64,000 nt of DNA, from NCBI GenBank assembly GCA_018222985.1, contig JAAEZG010000003.1, positions 124,001 to 188,000 of the forward strand, read 5' to 3'. This stretch comes from Gammaproteobacteria bacterium (GTDB taxonomy: Bacteria > Pseudomonadota > Gammaproteobacteria > Enterobacterales > Alteromonadaceae). Both the position numbers and the translations under genes were made by a program. The notes under the pieces are model-generated. The model was not told the origin of the DNA. It saw only the letters and a program-made list of their open reading frames with translations, and ran no database searches. Position 1 is the first letter of the stretch, and each line of letters begins with the position of its first letter. This document shows, in pieces, positions 1 through 8,614 of this stretch.

Positions 1-429
1 TAATTTGGCGAGATCTTCAGGTTTGTCACTTTGAGCAAAGCGCACATCGATGCCCAAAGCCGGTAATTGATGCGCAAACAAGGTATAAGTACCGCCATAA
101 ATTTGCGGTGTGGTGACAATGTTGTCACCGCTTCTGGCCAAGGTAATAAGCGCGTAGTGAATAGCTGCCATGCCCGAGGCCACCGCTAAACTTGCCACCC
201 CGCCCTCAAGTGCTGCAAGACGTTGCTCAAGCACGTCGTTGGTGGGGTTCATAATGCGCGAATAAATATTCCCAGGCACGGCTAAGTCAAACAAGTCTGC
301 GCCATGTTGGGCGTTATCAAAGGCAAACGCTGCGGTTTGATAAATGGGTACGGCCACCGACTTGGTGGTGGGGTCAGCATCATAGCCGTGATGAATGGCT
401 AATGTGGCTGGGTGCTTCGCTACTGTCAT
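1..429 (-). CDS. metY: O-acetylhomoserine sulfhydrylase MetY, N-terminal part (runs off the left edge)
   Basis: PLP-dependent enzyme of the Cys/Met metabolism family that makes homocysteine from O-acetylhomoserine and sulfide in the cytoplasm. The visible 143 codons start at the ATG whose complement is at 427-429 and read through an IHHGYDADPTTKS segment and a YSRIMNPTNDVLEQRLAALEGG-type segment, which are characteristic of MetY/MET17 rather than of MetB. The lysine that binds PLP lies beyond the window. It is the last visible gene of metX-hom-metY, and has its own upstream met boxes at 472-495. The alternative, an O-succinylhomoserine sulfhydrylase, cannot be excluded from the N-terminus alone. 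Confidence 0.85.
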   Translation of the reverse strand, partial: MTVAKHPATLAIHHGYDADPTTKSVAVPIYQTAAFAFDNAQHGADLFDLAVPGNIYSRIMNPTNDVLEQRLAALEGGVASLAVASGMAAIHYALITLARSGDNIVTTPQIYGGTYTLFAHQLPALGIDVRFAQSDKPEDLAKL

Positions 430-471
430 GAAAACCTCACTTGCGTCTGAGTGCATTAATTTTAGATTTAA

Positions 472-495
472 AAACGTATAGATGTTTAGACGTCC
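472..495 (-). promoter_or_regulatory. MetJ operator: three tandem met boxes before metY
   Basis: Three adjacent 8-bp boxes, AAACGTAT, AGATGTTT and AGACGTCC, resemble the MetJ consensus AGACGTCT, the third being 7/8. They lie between the hom stop (532) and the metY start (429), which implies an internal, methionine-repressed promoter for metY in addition to readthrough from metX. MetJ itself is not in the window, so the assignment rests on the motif and the pathway. Confidence 0.75.
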
Positions 496-531
496 ATAAT
501 AATCAAACCAACCCATGACGCAAGTATTTTT

Positions 532-1575
532 TTACAGTTGCTTTAATAACTCCAAAATATCGCTGTGCACACCCGCTGCGGTTACCTCCGCCCCGGCACC
601 AGGCCCTTGTATAACCAATGGGTTGGTGTGATATTGCTGGCTACGAATAATAAAATTAGCATTGCCCGGAGGTAAGTGTGCATAGGCTGACTGCTGATCG
701 ATAGGCTGCAGTCGCGCCTTGGCGATTATTTTCCCTTCAGCTGATTTGTGTACCGAACCGATATAACAAAACTGCGTTGCGTGCGGGTGCTCACGCAAGC
801 GCCATTGCTCAAAGTCTGCGTCAAAAGCTTCTGCTTCACGCCAAAAGTGACTAACTGAACAGTCACGCAAACTAGCGGGAACTAAATTGTGTAGCTGAAT
901 ATCTGCTAATTGTAACTCCCAACCCGCATCGCGCGCCAAAATAAGTAACTTCCGCGCCACATCCATGCCGCTCAAGTCAAGCCGTGGGTCTGGCTCTGTT
1001 AAGTGCTGTTCAGCGGCTTTTCGCAGCCAATCCGAAAGCTTATCACCAGGTCTATACTGCTGAAAAACCCATGACAATGACCCAGAAAAGTTACCCTCCA
1101 TGACTTCAATCGTGTCATGACAGTCTAGGCGTTCGCGTACCGCCTTTTGTATCGGTAGCCCCGCGCCCACAGTGGTATTGTAAAACCAATAGCGCTGATG
1201 TTCGGTTAAGGCGTTGCGCACCTGCCGGTAAAAATTTGGGTGGCTAGAGCCTGCATATTTGTTGGCGCTAATTAAATGGGCGCCAGCCGCTATCCACTGC
1301 GGGTAAGCTCGGCTAACGTCTTTTGAGGCCGTCAGGTCAAGCACGACGAGGTTAGAAAACTCCCGCACCCCTGCCTGAGTAGCTGTGGTAACTGCCACAA
1401 TAACGTCTTGCGTGTCGCGCACATCGCGCCAATTGTTTGGTAACGGCCAGCGCCAAAACTGCTTCGAATTTGCTGCGCCAAAAATTTGTACGCCCGCCGG
1501 CAAGCACTTGGCATAATCGCGCAACCAAGTTCCACCAATGTTGCCAAGACCAACCACAATAATTCCTAGTGACAT
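532..1575 (-). CDS. hom: stand-alone homoserine dehydrogenase of the ThrA/MetL type
   Basis: Reduces aspartate semialdehyde to homoserine with NAD(P)H. The 347-residue protein starts with a Rossmann motif GLGNIG (residues 9-14). It has the homoserine-dehydrogenase segments VLDLTASKDV, NTTVGAGLP, GNFSGSLSWVF and TEPDPRLDLSGMDVARKLLI; the last is almost identical to the matching stretch of bifunctional E. coli ThrA. There is no aspartokinase domain in front and no ACT domain behind, so it is the dehydrogenase half alone. The start is preceded by GGAG and overlaps the metX stop by 10 bases, so translation is probably coupled. Its place between metX and metY dedicates homoserine supply to methionine. 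Confidence 0.9.
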   Translation of the reverse strand: MSLGIIVVGLGNIGGTWLRDYAKCLPAGVQIFGAANSKQFWRWPLPNNWRDVRDTQDVIVAVTTATQAGVREFSNLVVLDLTASKDVSRAYPQWIAAGAHLISANKYAGSSHPNFYRQVRNALTEHQRYWFYNTTVGAGLPIQKAVRERLDCHDTIEVMEGNFSGSLSWVFQQYRPGDKLSDWLRKAAEQHLTEPDPRLDLSGMDVARKLLILARDAGWELQLADIQLHNLVPASLRDCSVSHFWREAEAFDADFEQWRLREHPHATQFCYIGSVHKSAEGKIIAKARLQPIDQQSAYAHLPPGNANFIIRSQQYHTNPLVIQGPGAGAEVTAAGVHSDILELLKQL

Positions 1576-2477
1576 GACTGCTCCAAAAAATAACTTAAAG
1601 TGGTGGCATAGTCTGCGGTGTTTTTTATGAAGCCATCATGACCGTACAACGACCTAAAAATATGACAACCGTGACAATCGGGGAGCCTATCAGCAAATTC
1701 CTCAAGCACGCTTGGCGGCACTAGTTGATCGCTATCAAAGCCAATCAATAACGTCGGCTGCTCAATATTGCTCGGCTCAATACGGTAGTTATCAAGTGCG
1801 GGGCCAAACACTTCAAACAGCTGTCGGGCGCGCGGCAATGAGCGCTGCACAGTGCGTAACCCACGACTTTCAATATAAGCAACCGCGTCTTGTGGGTCGG
1901 GGTAGAAGCTGTCCATACCCTCAGCGCTGCGATAGCTCATCATGGCTAAAGCACGTGCCAACTGCACACCACGCTCAGGTTGCTGGGCGGCTTCACCTAG
2001 GCGTACAAATTCACGCTGCAGAGCACGCAGCATAACGGCCTGCGCAGTCGGCCGGTGCGCCGCACCAATAATAGCCAAACGCTTAATAGTCAGGGCCTTG
2101 TGCTGGGCTAATTCCAGTGCCACTAAGCCACCATAGGAGCCGCCCACCACGGCATGAAATTCAAGCAGGCTATGTTGCTGTAGCGCTGATGAAATAAGCG
2201 CGGCTTGCTCGGCAATACTGGTTGGTAATGAGCTAACTTCAGACTCACCGGTGCCGCCAGCGTAGTCCACCTGAACAACCCGGTAGCTGTTTGGATTTAC
2301 CGCTTCCGCCAAGCCTTGCCACCAACCAGTATCGTGCTGGTTAATGGCATTGCGGTCGCCCGAAATACCGCCTAGCACCAATACCAACGGCGCTGACGGG
2401 TTAGCGTCACTGGCTCCCCCTAACACCGACAGAACAAGCTCACCACCAGCAACCTTGCTGCGTAATACTTGGCTCAT
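1566..2477 (-). CDS. metX: homoserine O-acyltransferase MetX (alpha/beta-hydrolase fold)
   Basis: Activates homoserine by acylation, probably with acetyl-CoA because MetY follows, although some gammaproteobacterial MetX proteins use succinyl-CoA. The 303-residue protein has the family's GGISGDRNA segment near residue 36, the nucleophile elbow GGSYGG with Ser114, an acidic residue in FDSDQLVPP and the C-terminal catalytic histidine in YGHDGF. I chose the ATG at 2477 (MSQVLRS) because GAGGG lies 7 nt upstream; an in-frame ATG at 2537 would add 20 residues that encode the leader hairpin and look unlike the family. The gene is first in metX-hom-metY and is preceded by MetJ boxes. Confidence 0.9.
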   Translation of the reverse strand: MSQVLRSKVAGGELVLSVLGGASDANPSAPLVLVLGGISGDRNAINQHDTGWWQGLAEAVNPNSYRVVQVDYAGGTGESEVSSLPTSIAEQAALISSALQQHSLLEFHAVVGGSYGGLVALELAQHKALTIKRLAIIGAAHRPTAQAVMLRALQREFVRLGEAAQQPERGVQLARALAMMSYRSAEGMDSFYPDPQDAVAYIESRGLRTVQRSLPRARQLFEVFGPALDNYRIEPSNIEQPTLLIGFDSDQLVPPSVLEEFADRLPDCHGCHIFRSLYGHDGFIKNTADYATTLSYFLEQSCH

Positions 2478-2508
2478 AAAAAAGCCCTCATGGCTAAACA
2501 TGAGGGCT
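2478..2508 (-). promoter_or_regulatory. terminator-like hairpin with T-run directly before the metX start codon
   Basis: On the minus strand AGCCCTCATG (2508-2499), a 6-nt loop and CATGAGGGCT (2492-2483) form a perfect 10-bp stem that is followed by a run of T and then at once by the metX ATG (2477). The shape is that of an intrinsic terminator. The 3' arm also holds the only good ribosome-binding sequence, GAGGG, so the folded stem would hide it. Either transcription attenuation or translational control is possible. Confidence 0.6.
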
Positions 2509-2540
2509 AATGTAGCGAGTTTATCCGCAAATATCAATAT

Positions 2541-2556
2541 AGACGTTTAGATGTCT
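2541..2556 (-). promoter_or_regulatory. MetJ operator: two tandem met boxes before metX
   Basis: AGACGTTT and AGATGTCT are adjacent, each 7/8 to the MetJ box AGACGTCT, and together are nearly palindromic. They sit about 65 bases upstream of the metX ATG and 30 bases upstream of the leader hairpin, a normal position for a repressor site over the promoter. Confidence 0.8.
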
Positions 2557-2565
2557 ATATAAAAA

Positions 2566-3410
2566 TTAAAACTCATTGAGTAGTAAACGCATTTTCATTA
2601 ATTTTATGCGGGTGTTTTCATCCCACGGGGCACTAAACGAGTGACGGGTTTCAATCCACTTTTCAAACGACCGGCGCGGTGAAATAAGCATATCTGGGTT
2701 ATCTGTTTCTAACGGTTTGTCAGGGCGACCACCCCAAGCCACTTGATACAACTCGGCATTGCGACACAAAAATAGTTGGGCGTGGGGTTCTGCTTGGTTA
2801 CTGCTACGTAACGCGGCAACACCGGCCACTTGGCTAAGTTCAACTGCTGGCAGATCTTCTAAAAAGTTATCAGTTACCCACACCAAGTCGTCTTGCGTTT
2901 TCATAAAACGAACCAAAATATCAACGGCGTGATCTTCTAATGCAGCCCCAAAACGGAGTCGAATACGCCGCCTTCGGCCTGAATAGCACGCAGCCCAGCC
3001 GTGCCATCGCTACCCGTGCCCGACAGCACAACGCCAATGGCCAAGTCATGCATTTCTTTTGCCAGCGTCGTGAAGAACTTATTAATGGAAGGTTTTGGCG
3101 AAACCTCAGGAACAACCGGGGTTAACTCGATGCGGCCGTCTTTAAAAATCGCATTGCTGTTGGCAGGAACCACATAAATAGTTCCTTGGCGAGGTTTGGT
3201 CGCACGTTGTAAGCCAATCACGGGCAAGTCGGTTTCGCGCGATAATATTTCAGGCATCATGCTTTTGTGGTTGGGCGACAAATGCTGCAATACCACAAAG
3301 CAAGCAGGAATGCGCGTATCCAAATGGCGAATAAGTTCACTCACGGCTTCTAGCCCGCCGGCTGATGCCCCAATACCAACCACTAAGGTATGATTTGCTC
3401 GCGCACTCAT
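2566..3410 (-). pseudogene. fused remnant of a CheB-type methylesterase and a phytochrome PHY domain
   Basis: Residues 1-150 from the ATG at 3410 are a CheB methylesterase: GIGASAGGLEA with the catalytic serine, the QHLSP histidine segment and VLSGTGSDGTAGLRAI. Near 2960 the reading frame stops matching CheB and the adjacent frame continues as GAALEDHAVDILVRFM and then a phytochrome PHY-domain end with WGGRPDKP and ISPRRSFEKWIE, up to a stop at 2566. No CheR, GAF or histidine kinase part survives. The simplest reading is an internal deletion that joined two neighbouring genes, or two parts of one multidomain gene, out of frame. A product of 157 residues could still be made but lacks the end of CheB. 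Confidence 0.75.
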
Positions 3411-3520
3411 GCGTTGTCCTTAATTGCTTCGTTATTATATTTACGTGCGTTCCATTCGTTTAGCCTACACTGATTTTAGTATAAGCTATGCATAAAATTA
3501 ACACGGAGTGACTCGCAACC

Positions 3521-4006
3521 ATGCCAAGTTTTGATATTGTTTCTGAAATCGATAAAGTTGAACTTAAAAATGCGGTGGACAATGCCACCCGCGAACTGAC
3601 CACTCGCTTCGATTTCCGTGGCGTTGAAGCCACTATAGAGCTCAACGATTTAACCGTTACCTTAACGTCTGAGTCTGACTTTCAAGTGCGCCAGCTGCAA
3701 GACATTTTCAATAACCATTGTGCCAAGCGAAATATTAGCCTGGCCGGTATTGATATGCCGGAAGAGCCAACACACAGCGGTAAATTGTATAGTCTTGCTT
3801 TAACCTTTAAGCAAGGCATTGATCAGCCGCTAGCCAAAGAAATCACCAAGAAAATAAAAGAAAGCAAAATCAAAGTGCAATCGTCTATTCAAGGCGACAA
3901 AGTGCGAGTGACAGGTAAAAAGCGTGACGACCTGCAACAAACCATTGCACTACTGCGTAATTCAGACATAGAGCTACCGTTGCAGTTTGAAAATTTCCGC
4001 GACTAG
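3521..4006 (+). CDS. yajQ: YajQ family nucleotide/c-di-GMP-binding protein
   Basis: The 161-residue protein begins [11 protein letters not shown] and ends with [11 protein letters not shown], both hallmarks of YajQ, and has the full family length. Family members are two-domain ferredoxin-like proteins; the Xanthomonas homologue binds cyclic di-GMP and acts with a transcription factor. Residues such as KKRDDLQQ near the C-terminus are the usual conserved block. It is preceded by GGAG 12 bases before the ATG and followed after 3 bases by a methyltransferase gene, so the two are probably co-transcribed. A c-di-GMP role would fit the two GGDEF/EAL proteins nearby but is inferred. Confidence 0.95.
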   Translation: MPSFDIVSEIDKVELKNAVDNATRELTTRFDFRGVEATIELNDLTVTLTSESDFQVRQLQDIFNNHCAKRNISLAGIDMPEEPTHSGKLYSLALTFKQGIDQPLAKEITKKIKESKIKVQSSIQGDKVRVTGKKRDDLQQTIALLRNSDIELPLQFENFRD

Positions 4007-4009
4007 GCT

Positions 4010-4675
4010 ATGTCGGCGTCTACATGCCCGTTGTGCCACAGCACTAACACCTCGCTGCTTAATACCATGCAGCGAGGGCCGTTAGCCGGCCGCGAATATT
4101 GGCACTGCTCAAGTTGCCAACTTATTCACGTACCGCAGCGCTTTTTGCTAAATACAGCGGCTGAAAAAGCCATTTATGATTTGCATGAAAATAATCCAGA
4201 TGACCCGGGTTATAGAGCCTTCTTATCGCGCTTGTTTACGCCATTAAGTGCGCTATTGCCGGCGGGCAGCCAAGGCTTAGATTTTGGTTGCGGCCCAAGT
4301 CCGGTGTTAGCTGAAATGTTCCGCGAGATAGGGGTTCGCTGCACAACGTTCGATATTTATTACGACAATGAGCCGACCAGGCTTCAACAGCAATATGACT
4401 TTATTGTTTCGACCGAAGTTGTTGAGCACCTTGCAACACCAGCAAAGGTTTTTAACCAATTGCTTGCCTGTTTAAAACCCAACGCCCTCATGGGCATTAT
4501 GACGCAACGCTGGGACAGTATTGAGCGCTTTAAACAATGGACGTACCGTAACGATCCAACCCATATATGCTTCTTTCATGAACAAACGTTTCAGTGGTTG
4601 GCACAAAAGTTTGGCTTACAGCTGACTATTTACCCGCGAGATGTGGTAATTTTTCAACAATCTAGTTCAGGTTAA
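4010..4675 (+). CDS. class I SAM-dependent methyltransferase with N-terminal zinc ribbon
   Basis: Predicted cytoplasmic methyltransferase of unknown substrate, 221 residues. CPLC (7-10) and CSSC (about 34-37) form a probable zinc ribbon. The SAM-binding core follows with LDFGCGPSPVLAEM near residue 90 and STEVVEHLATP near 140. The remaining fold is Methyltransf_11-like with no DNA-methylase (N/D)PPY motif. It starts 3 bases after yajQ and ends 15 bases before dgt, so all three may form one operon. The name of the substrate cannot be given from sequence. Confidence 0.8.
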   Translation: MSASTCPLCHSTNTSLLNTMQRGPLAGREYWHCSSCQLIHVPQRFLLNTAAEKAIYDLHENNPDDPGYRAFLSRLFTPLSALLPAGSQGLDFGCGPSPVLAEMFREIGVRCTTFDIYYDNEPTRLQQQYDFIVSTEVVEHLATPAKVFNQLLACLKPNALMGIMTQRWDSIERFKQWTYRNDPTHICFFHEQTFQWLAQKFGLQLTIYPRDVVIFQQSSSG

Positions 4676-4690
4676 TACAGGAACCAACAC

Positions 4691-5980
4691 ATGACGGAAC
4701 ATTGGCACCAACGCCGCTCGGGTGGCCCTTCAAATCGGCCGGGTGATTTACGCACACCATGGCAACGAGATCGCGCGCGGGTGCTGCACTCTGCCGCCTT
4801 CCGTCGGTTGCAGTCGAAAACCCAGATCATGAACGTTGGTGAAAATGACTTCTACCGCACGCGTTTAACGCACAGTTTAGAAGCGGCGCAAATTGGTGCG
4901 TCGTTAATTAATCAGTTACAACACGTGAGCAGCGCCGAGCACGCCGAATTACTGCCCGACTTAAATCTCATGGAAACGCTCTGCTTAGCCCATGACATTG
5001 GTCACCCGCCGTTTGGTCATGGCGGTGAAGCCGCGTTGCATTTCAAAATGCTGGGCTCTGGCGGCTTTGAAGGCAACGGCCAAACCTTTCGCATTGTTGG
5101 TAAACTTGAAGCCTACCACCCTGAACACGGCATGGACTTAACCCGTCGCTCGCTGCTGGGGCTACTCAAATACCCAGTACTGATGCCCGAATTAACCACC
5201 CCTGATCATCTGACTAAACCCGGAAGCTTGGCAAAGTGGAAGCCAGCCAAAGCGCTATTTGCTTGCGATGCCGACCTCTTAGACTGGGTGTTGCAGCCGT
5301 TAAACGACAGCGACCGCGAATTGTTCCAGCAGGTTGACACACTCAGCCAAGCCCCTTGGCAAAAATCAAAGTACAAAGCGCTTGATGCGTCACTGATGGA
5401 ACTAGCGGACGACATTGCTTACGGCGTGCATGATTTAGAAGACGCGGTCGTTACCGGCACCTTAAGCGAAAGCCAATGGCATGCGCATGTCGACTCTGTC
5501 ATTGATGCTCTGCCAAGCGGCCTAGCCGAGCTGATGCAAAAGCTGGGGCAACAATTGTTTGGGCGCGAGCACCATCAGCGTAAAAACGCAATTGGTGCGC
5601 TCGTGAACATTTTTGTGACCGCGGTACGCCTTGAAGAAGTATTGCCGCAAGCACAAGAGCCGTTAATTCGCTTTAATGCAACCTTGCCAACCGACGAAGC
5701 GTTTTTGTTAAAAAGCCTAAAAGATGTGGTGTTTGAGCATGTCATCAATGAGCCGTCTATTCAGCAGTTACGCTACCGCAGCCAAAATATGCTACTCGAT
5801 TTATTCACCGCGCTGCATACCGAGCCGCTGCGTTTGCTGCCACGCAATACCCGTGAACGCTGGCAAAAAGCTCAGCACGAACAAGGTCAAGCAGCTGCCG
5901 ACCGTATTCTGTGTGACTACGTGGCTGGCATGACAGATGACTACGCTGAGCGCATGTACCGTAACTTATTTGTGGTTTAA
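4691..5980 (+). CDS. dgt: deoxyguanosinetriphosphate triphosphohydrolase-like protein
   Basis: HD-domain nucleotide hydrolase, 429 residues, expected to split dNTPs into deoxynucleoside and triphosphate. The metal-binding HD set is visible as THSLEA (H61), AHDIGHPPFGHGGEAAL (H101, D102) and the later DDIAYGVHD segment. The N-terminal RSGGPSNRPGDLRTPWQRDRARVLHS pattern is that of the dGTPase type 2 subfamily that in many bacteria lies alone in the genome. The 3' end overlaps the convergent GGDEF/EAL gene by 15 bases. Roles in dNTP pool control or phage resistance are known for the family but cannot be decided here. Confidence 0.93.
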   Translation: MTEHWHQRRSGGPSNRPGDLRTPWQRDRARVLHSAAFRRLQSKTQIMNVGENDFYRTRLTHSLEAAQIGASLINQLQHVSSAEHAELLPDLNLMETLCLAHDIGHPPFGHGGEAALHFKMLGSGGFEGNGQTFRIVGKLEAYHPEHGMDLTRRSLLGLLKYPVLMPELTTPDHLTKPGSLAKWKPAKALFACDADLLDWVLQPLNDSDRELFQQVDTLSQAPWQKSKYKALDASLMELADDIAYGVHDLEDAVVTGTLSESQWHAHVDSVIDALPSGLAELMQKLGQQLFGREHHQRKNAIGALVNIFVTAVRLEEVLPQAQEPLIRFNATLPTDEAFLLKSLKDVVFEHVINEPSIQQLRYRSQNMLLDLFTALHTEPLRLLPRNTRERWQKAQHEQGQAAADRILCDYVAGMTDDYAERMYRNLFVV

Positions 5981-8614
5981 CCAATCAATCAGCTCAGCTA
6001 TAGGCAATGGCTTACAGAACAAGTAACCCTGCATAAAGTCACAGGCATAATTGTTTAGGTAGTCGCGTTCGTCTGAGGTTTCCACCCCTTCGGCAACCAC
6101 CGTCATGCCAAGCTCAGCAGCCATGGTTAACACGCCGCGGGTTATGGCGGCGTTGCGACTGTTGATGTGAATGTCTTGCACGAAAATACGGTCTATTTTG
6201 AGCTTCTGGGCCGGAATCATATTCAAGTAACTCAAACTGGCAAACCCAGTACCAAAGTCATCTAAAGCAATTTCAATACCTAAGTCACGTAACTTATGCA
6301 TCATTGCCAATGAGGCGGTGGTATCGCGCAGCAATACGTTTTCGGTTATTTCCGCAACCAGTTGGCCGGGTTTAATACCATGCTCACGAACCACCTGCTC
6401 AACTGAGGTAAGAAAGTCTTCACGATAAAATTGCATGGGTGAAAAATTAACGCTCACTTGACCAATGCCGTGCTCACGCAACTGCGGTAAATCACGACAA
6501 GCTTGCTCTAGCACCCACCGCCCAATGGTCACAATTTGGCCGGTGCGTTCTGCTAGCGGAATAAATTCAGCCGGCGAAATATACCCTTGCTCTGGGTGCT
6601 TCCAACGCACCAAGGCTTCTGCTGCCACCACGGCGCCAACATTGTTAACTATCGGCTGATAAAACACCTCAAATTGTTGTTTCGTTATGGCTTCTTGCAA
6701 CTGTGTGCGCAGGGTTAATTGTTGCTGTGTACCTAAATCAAGCTCTGGCGAGAACCACTGATAAGTACCACTACCCAGGCGTTTCGCTTCATACATGGCC
6801 ACATCAGCAAACTGAATCAGCTCATTGGGGTGGCTTGTCGGTACATCGCTACTGGCAATACCAATCGCCGCCGACAGCGTCACCTCAGCGTCTTCATACA
6901 CGAACGGCGTGTCAAACTGCGCCAAAATGGTTTTAACTAGCGCCACCACATCGGCCGGCTCTGTCGCGCTTTGCACCACCGCAACAAATTCATCGCCACC
7001 AAAGCGCGCTAACATGTCGTGCTCAGGAATAACCGAGCGCAAGCGTTGCGCGGTTTGTTGTAAAATATGGTCTCCACACTCGTGGCCTAAACTGTCATTA
7101 ACCGGCTTAAAGCCGTCAAGGTCAATAAACAGTACATAAACCAATTTAGCTTCTTGCTGACTTAGCTCATACAAATAGGTTTCTATCGAGGCGCGGTTGG
7201 CAAGCCCAGTTAAAACGTCGTGCGACGCTTGGTAAGCCAGTTTATCTTCGTGCGCAATACGGGCTGATATGTCACTTTGTAAGCCCACATAATGGGTGAC
7301 TTCGCCCTGATTATCGCGCACTGGCGAAATAATCAATTCGTTCCAGAACGGGGTGCCGTCTTTACGGTAATTACGAATTGTGCAACGCACTTCACGCTTT
7401 TCGCGCAGCGCATCGGCAATTTTTTTCGTGGCGTTGAGGCTAGTTCCCGGCCCTTGTAACATGGAGCAACTGCGCCCCAGCATTTCTTCGGCTTGGTACC
7501 CTGTAATGGCACTAAATGCAGGGTTTACATAAATAACCGGAAAGCCCTTTTTGCGAGCATCGCTTATCACGACACCGTTCGTACTCGCCTCGACACTACG
7601 GTCCAAAATTTGTAACCGTTCCTCGTATGCACGTTGCTGAGTCACGTTTTTGGCAATGCCATGAACACCGGTAATTTCGCCATTAATAATTATCGGCATA
7701 TTGGTAATTTCAATGCGTTGTAGCTGCCCGCGTTGATTCAGCACGCCAATTTCATAATGTTGAGGTTCCCCACGCTTGGTCGCTTCAAAGTGCTCTCGCG
7801 TCCGCTGTTTGTCTTCCTCAAGCACTACCAAATCATAAGGCTGCCCAACCATTTGTTCGGCTTTAAATTCAATTAAGCGTTCGGCGGCCGCATTTAAGCT
7901 CATAAAATGCCCTTCAAGATCAAGGGTAAATACGGCCTCTGGGTTGTAATCAAACAACGACAACGTATGTTGCTCACTGCGCTCGCGCTCAACCCGATCG
8001 CGATGCTGTGTAATTACCAAAGAAATGAGCTCGCGGCTGCGGTCTATTAACTTCATGTCTGAAATGCTAGGCGTTCTAGCAAGTTTGGAATATAAAGCAA
8101 AGGTACCGAGCAATTGGTTCTCTGCAGAAAATATTGGAAATGACCATGCGGCGCGCAGGTTGTATTGCGTTATCAGTGGTACGAATGAGTCAAAGCGTTC
8201 ATCAGAGTACATGTCAGCGACAATAACCGGTTCACCCAATGCAGCTGCGGTACCACAGGCACCAACGCCATCGGCTATGGATAGGTTTTGTAAAGCCAGC
8301 CTAAAAGCCTGAGGTAATCCGCCTACAGCTTCAGCATTTAAAACAGTTAATGAGCTATCGGCAATCATGACCGACGCAAAACTATCTTGAACTTGGTGCT
8401 CTACGAGCTCACAAATATCGCTTAATTTTTCTGGCAAGGGTCGGTTTTGTGCCAGCGCACGCAAGGTATCATATTCAGCATCAATAAAGTCGTGCAGAAA
8501 ATTTCGCTGCGCCCTAACTTTCAACCGTAAACGCCACACCAACGCAAACGCCACAGCAACGCTTAGCGCTAATACAGCAATTATTACTATGTATACCCAC
8601 ACACCGTTTGACAT
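5966..8614 (-). CDS. membrane GAF-PAS-LOV-GGDEF-EAL cyclic di-GMP protein
   Basis: An 882-residue signalling protein. Residues 7-27 are one membrane helix, followed by GAF (about 60-205), PAS (about 215-330), a second PAS of the LOV type (about 335-450), GGDEF and EAL. The LOV block GRSCSMLQG (380-388) keeps the photoactive cysteine C383, and N415 and N425 (NYRKDG..FWN) and Q446 match flavin contacts; the canonical GxNCRFLQ is altered at two places. GGDEF at 539-543 and EAL at 666-668 are intact, so both synthesis and breakdown of c-di-GMP are possible. The start overlaps the heme oxygenase stop by 28 bases; they are one operon. Blue-light sensing is an inference. Confidence 0.85.
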   Translation of the reverse strand: MSNGVWVYIVIIAVLALSVAVAFALVWRLRLKVRAQRNFLHDFIDAEYDTLRALAQNRPLPEKLSDICELVEHQVQDSFASVMIADSSLTVLNAEAVGGLPQAFRLALQNLSIADGVGACGTAAALGEPVIVADMYSDERFDSFVPLITQYNLRAAWSFPIFSAENQLLGTFALYSKLARTPSISDMKLIDRSRELISLVITQHRDRVERERSEQHTLSLFDYNPEAVFTLDLEGHFMSLNAAAERLIEFKAEQMVGQPYDLVVLEEDKQRTREHFEATKRGEPQHYEIGVLNQRGQLQRIEITNMPIIINGEITGVHGIAKNVTQQRAYEERLQILDRSVEASTNGVVISDARKKGFPVIYVNPAFSAITGYQAEEMLGRSCSMLQGPGTSLNATKKIADALREKREVRCTIRNYRKDGTPFWNELIISPVRDNQGEVTHYVGLQSDISARIAHEDKLAYQASHDVLTGLANRASIETYLYELSQQEAKLVYVLFIDLDGFKPVNDSLGHECGDHILQQTAQRLRSVIPEHDMLARFGGDEFVAVVQSATEPADVVALVKTILAQFDTPFVYEDAEVTLSAAIGIASSDVPTSHPNELIQFADVAMYEAKRLGSGTYQWFSPELDLGTQQQLTLRTQLQEAITKQQFEVFYQPIVNNVGAVVAAEALVRWKHPEQGYISPAEFIPLAERTGQIVTIGRWVLEQACRDLPQLREHGIGQVSVNFSPMQFYREDFLTSVEQVVREHGIKPGQLVAEITENVLLRDTTASLAMMHKLRDLGIEIALDDFGTGFASLSYLNMIPAQKLKIDRIFVQDIHINSRNAAITRGVLTMAAELGMTVVAEGVETSDERDYLNNYACDFMQGYLFCKPLPIAELIDWLNHK

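Noticed and set aside
1712-2136. Plus-strand open frames opposite metX
   Set aside because: They are antisense to a well-supported gene, lack family features and have compositions expected of shadow frames. The same holds for many short antisense frames across the window.
2478-2537. Twenty-residue N-terminal extension of MetX
   Set aside because: It corresponds to the hairpin leader, has no family similarity and the better-placed ribosome-binding site serves the downstream ATG.
8025-8434. Bilin binding by the GAF domain of the LOV-GGDEF-EAL protein
   Set aside because: No PHY domain follows and the cysteine-histidine pattern of cyanobacteriochrome GAF domains is not seen, so heme oxygenase in the operon cannot be tied to it from sequence.
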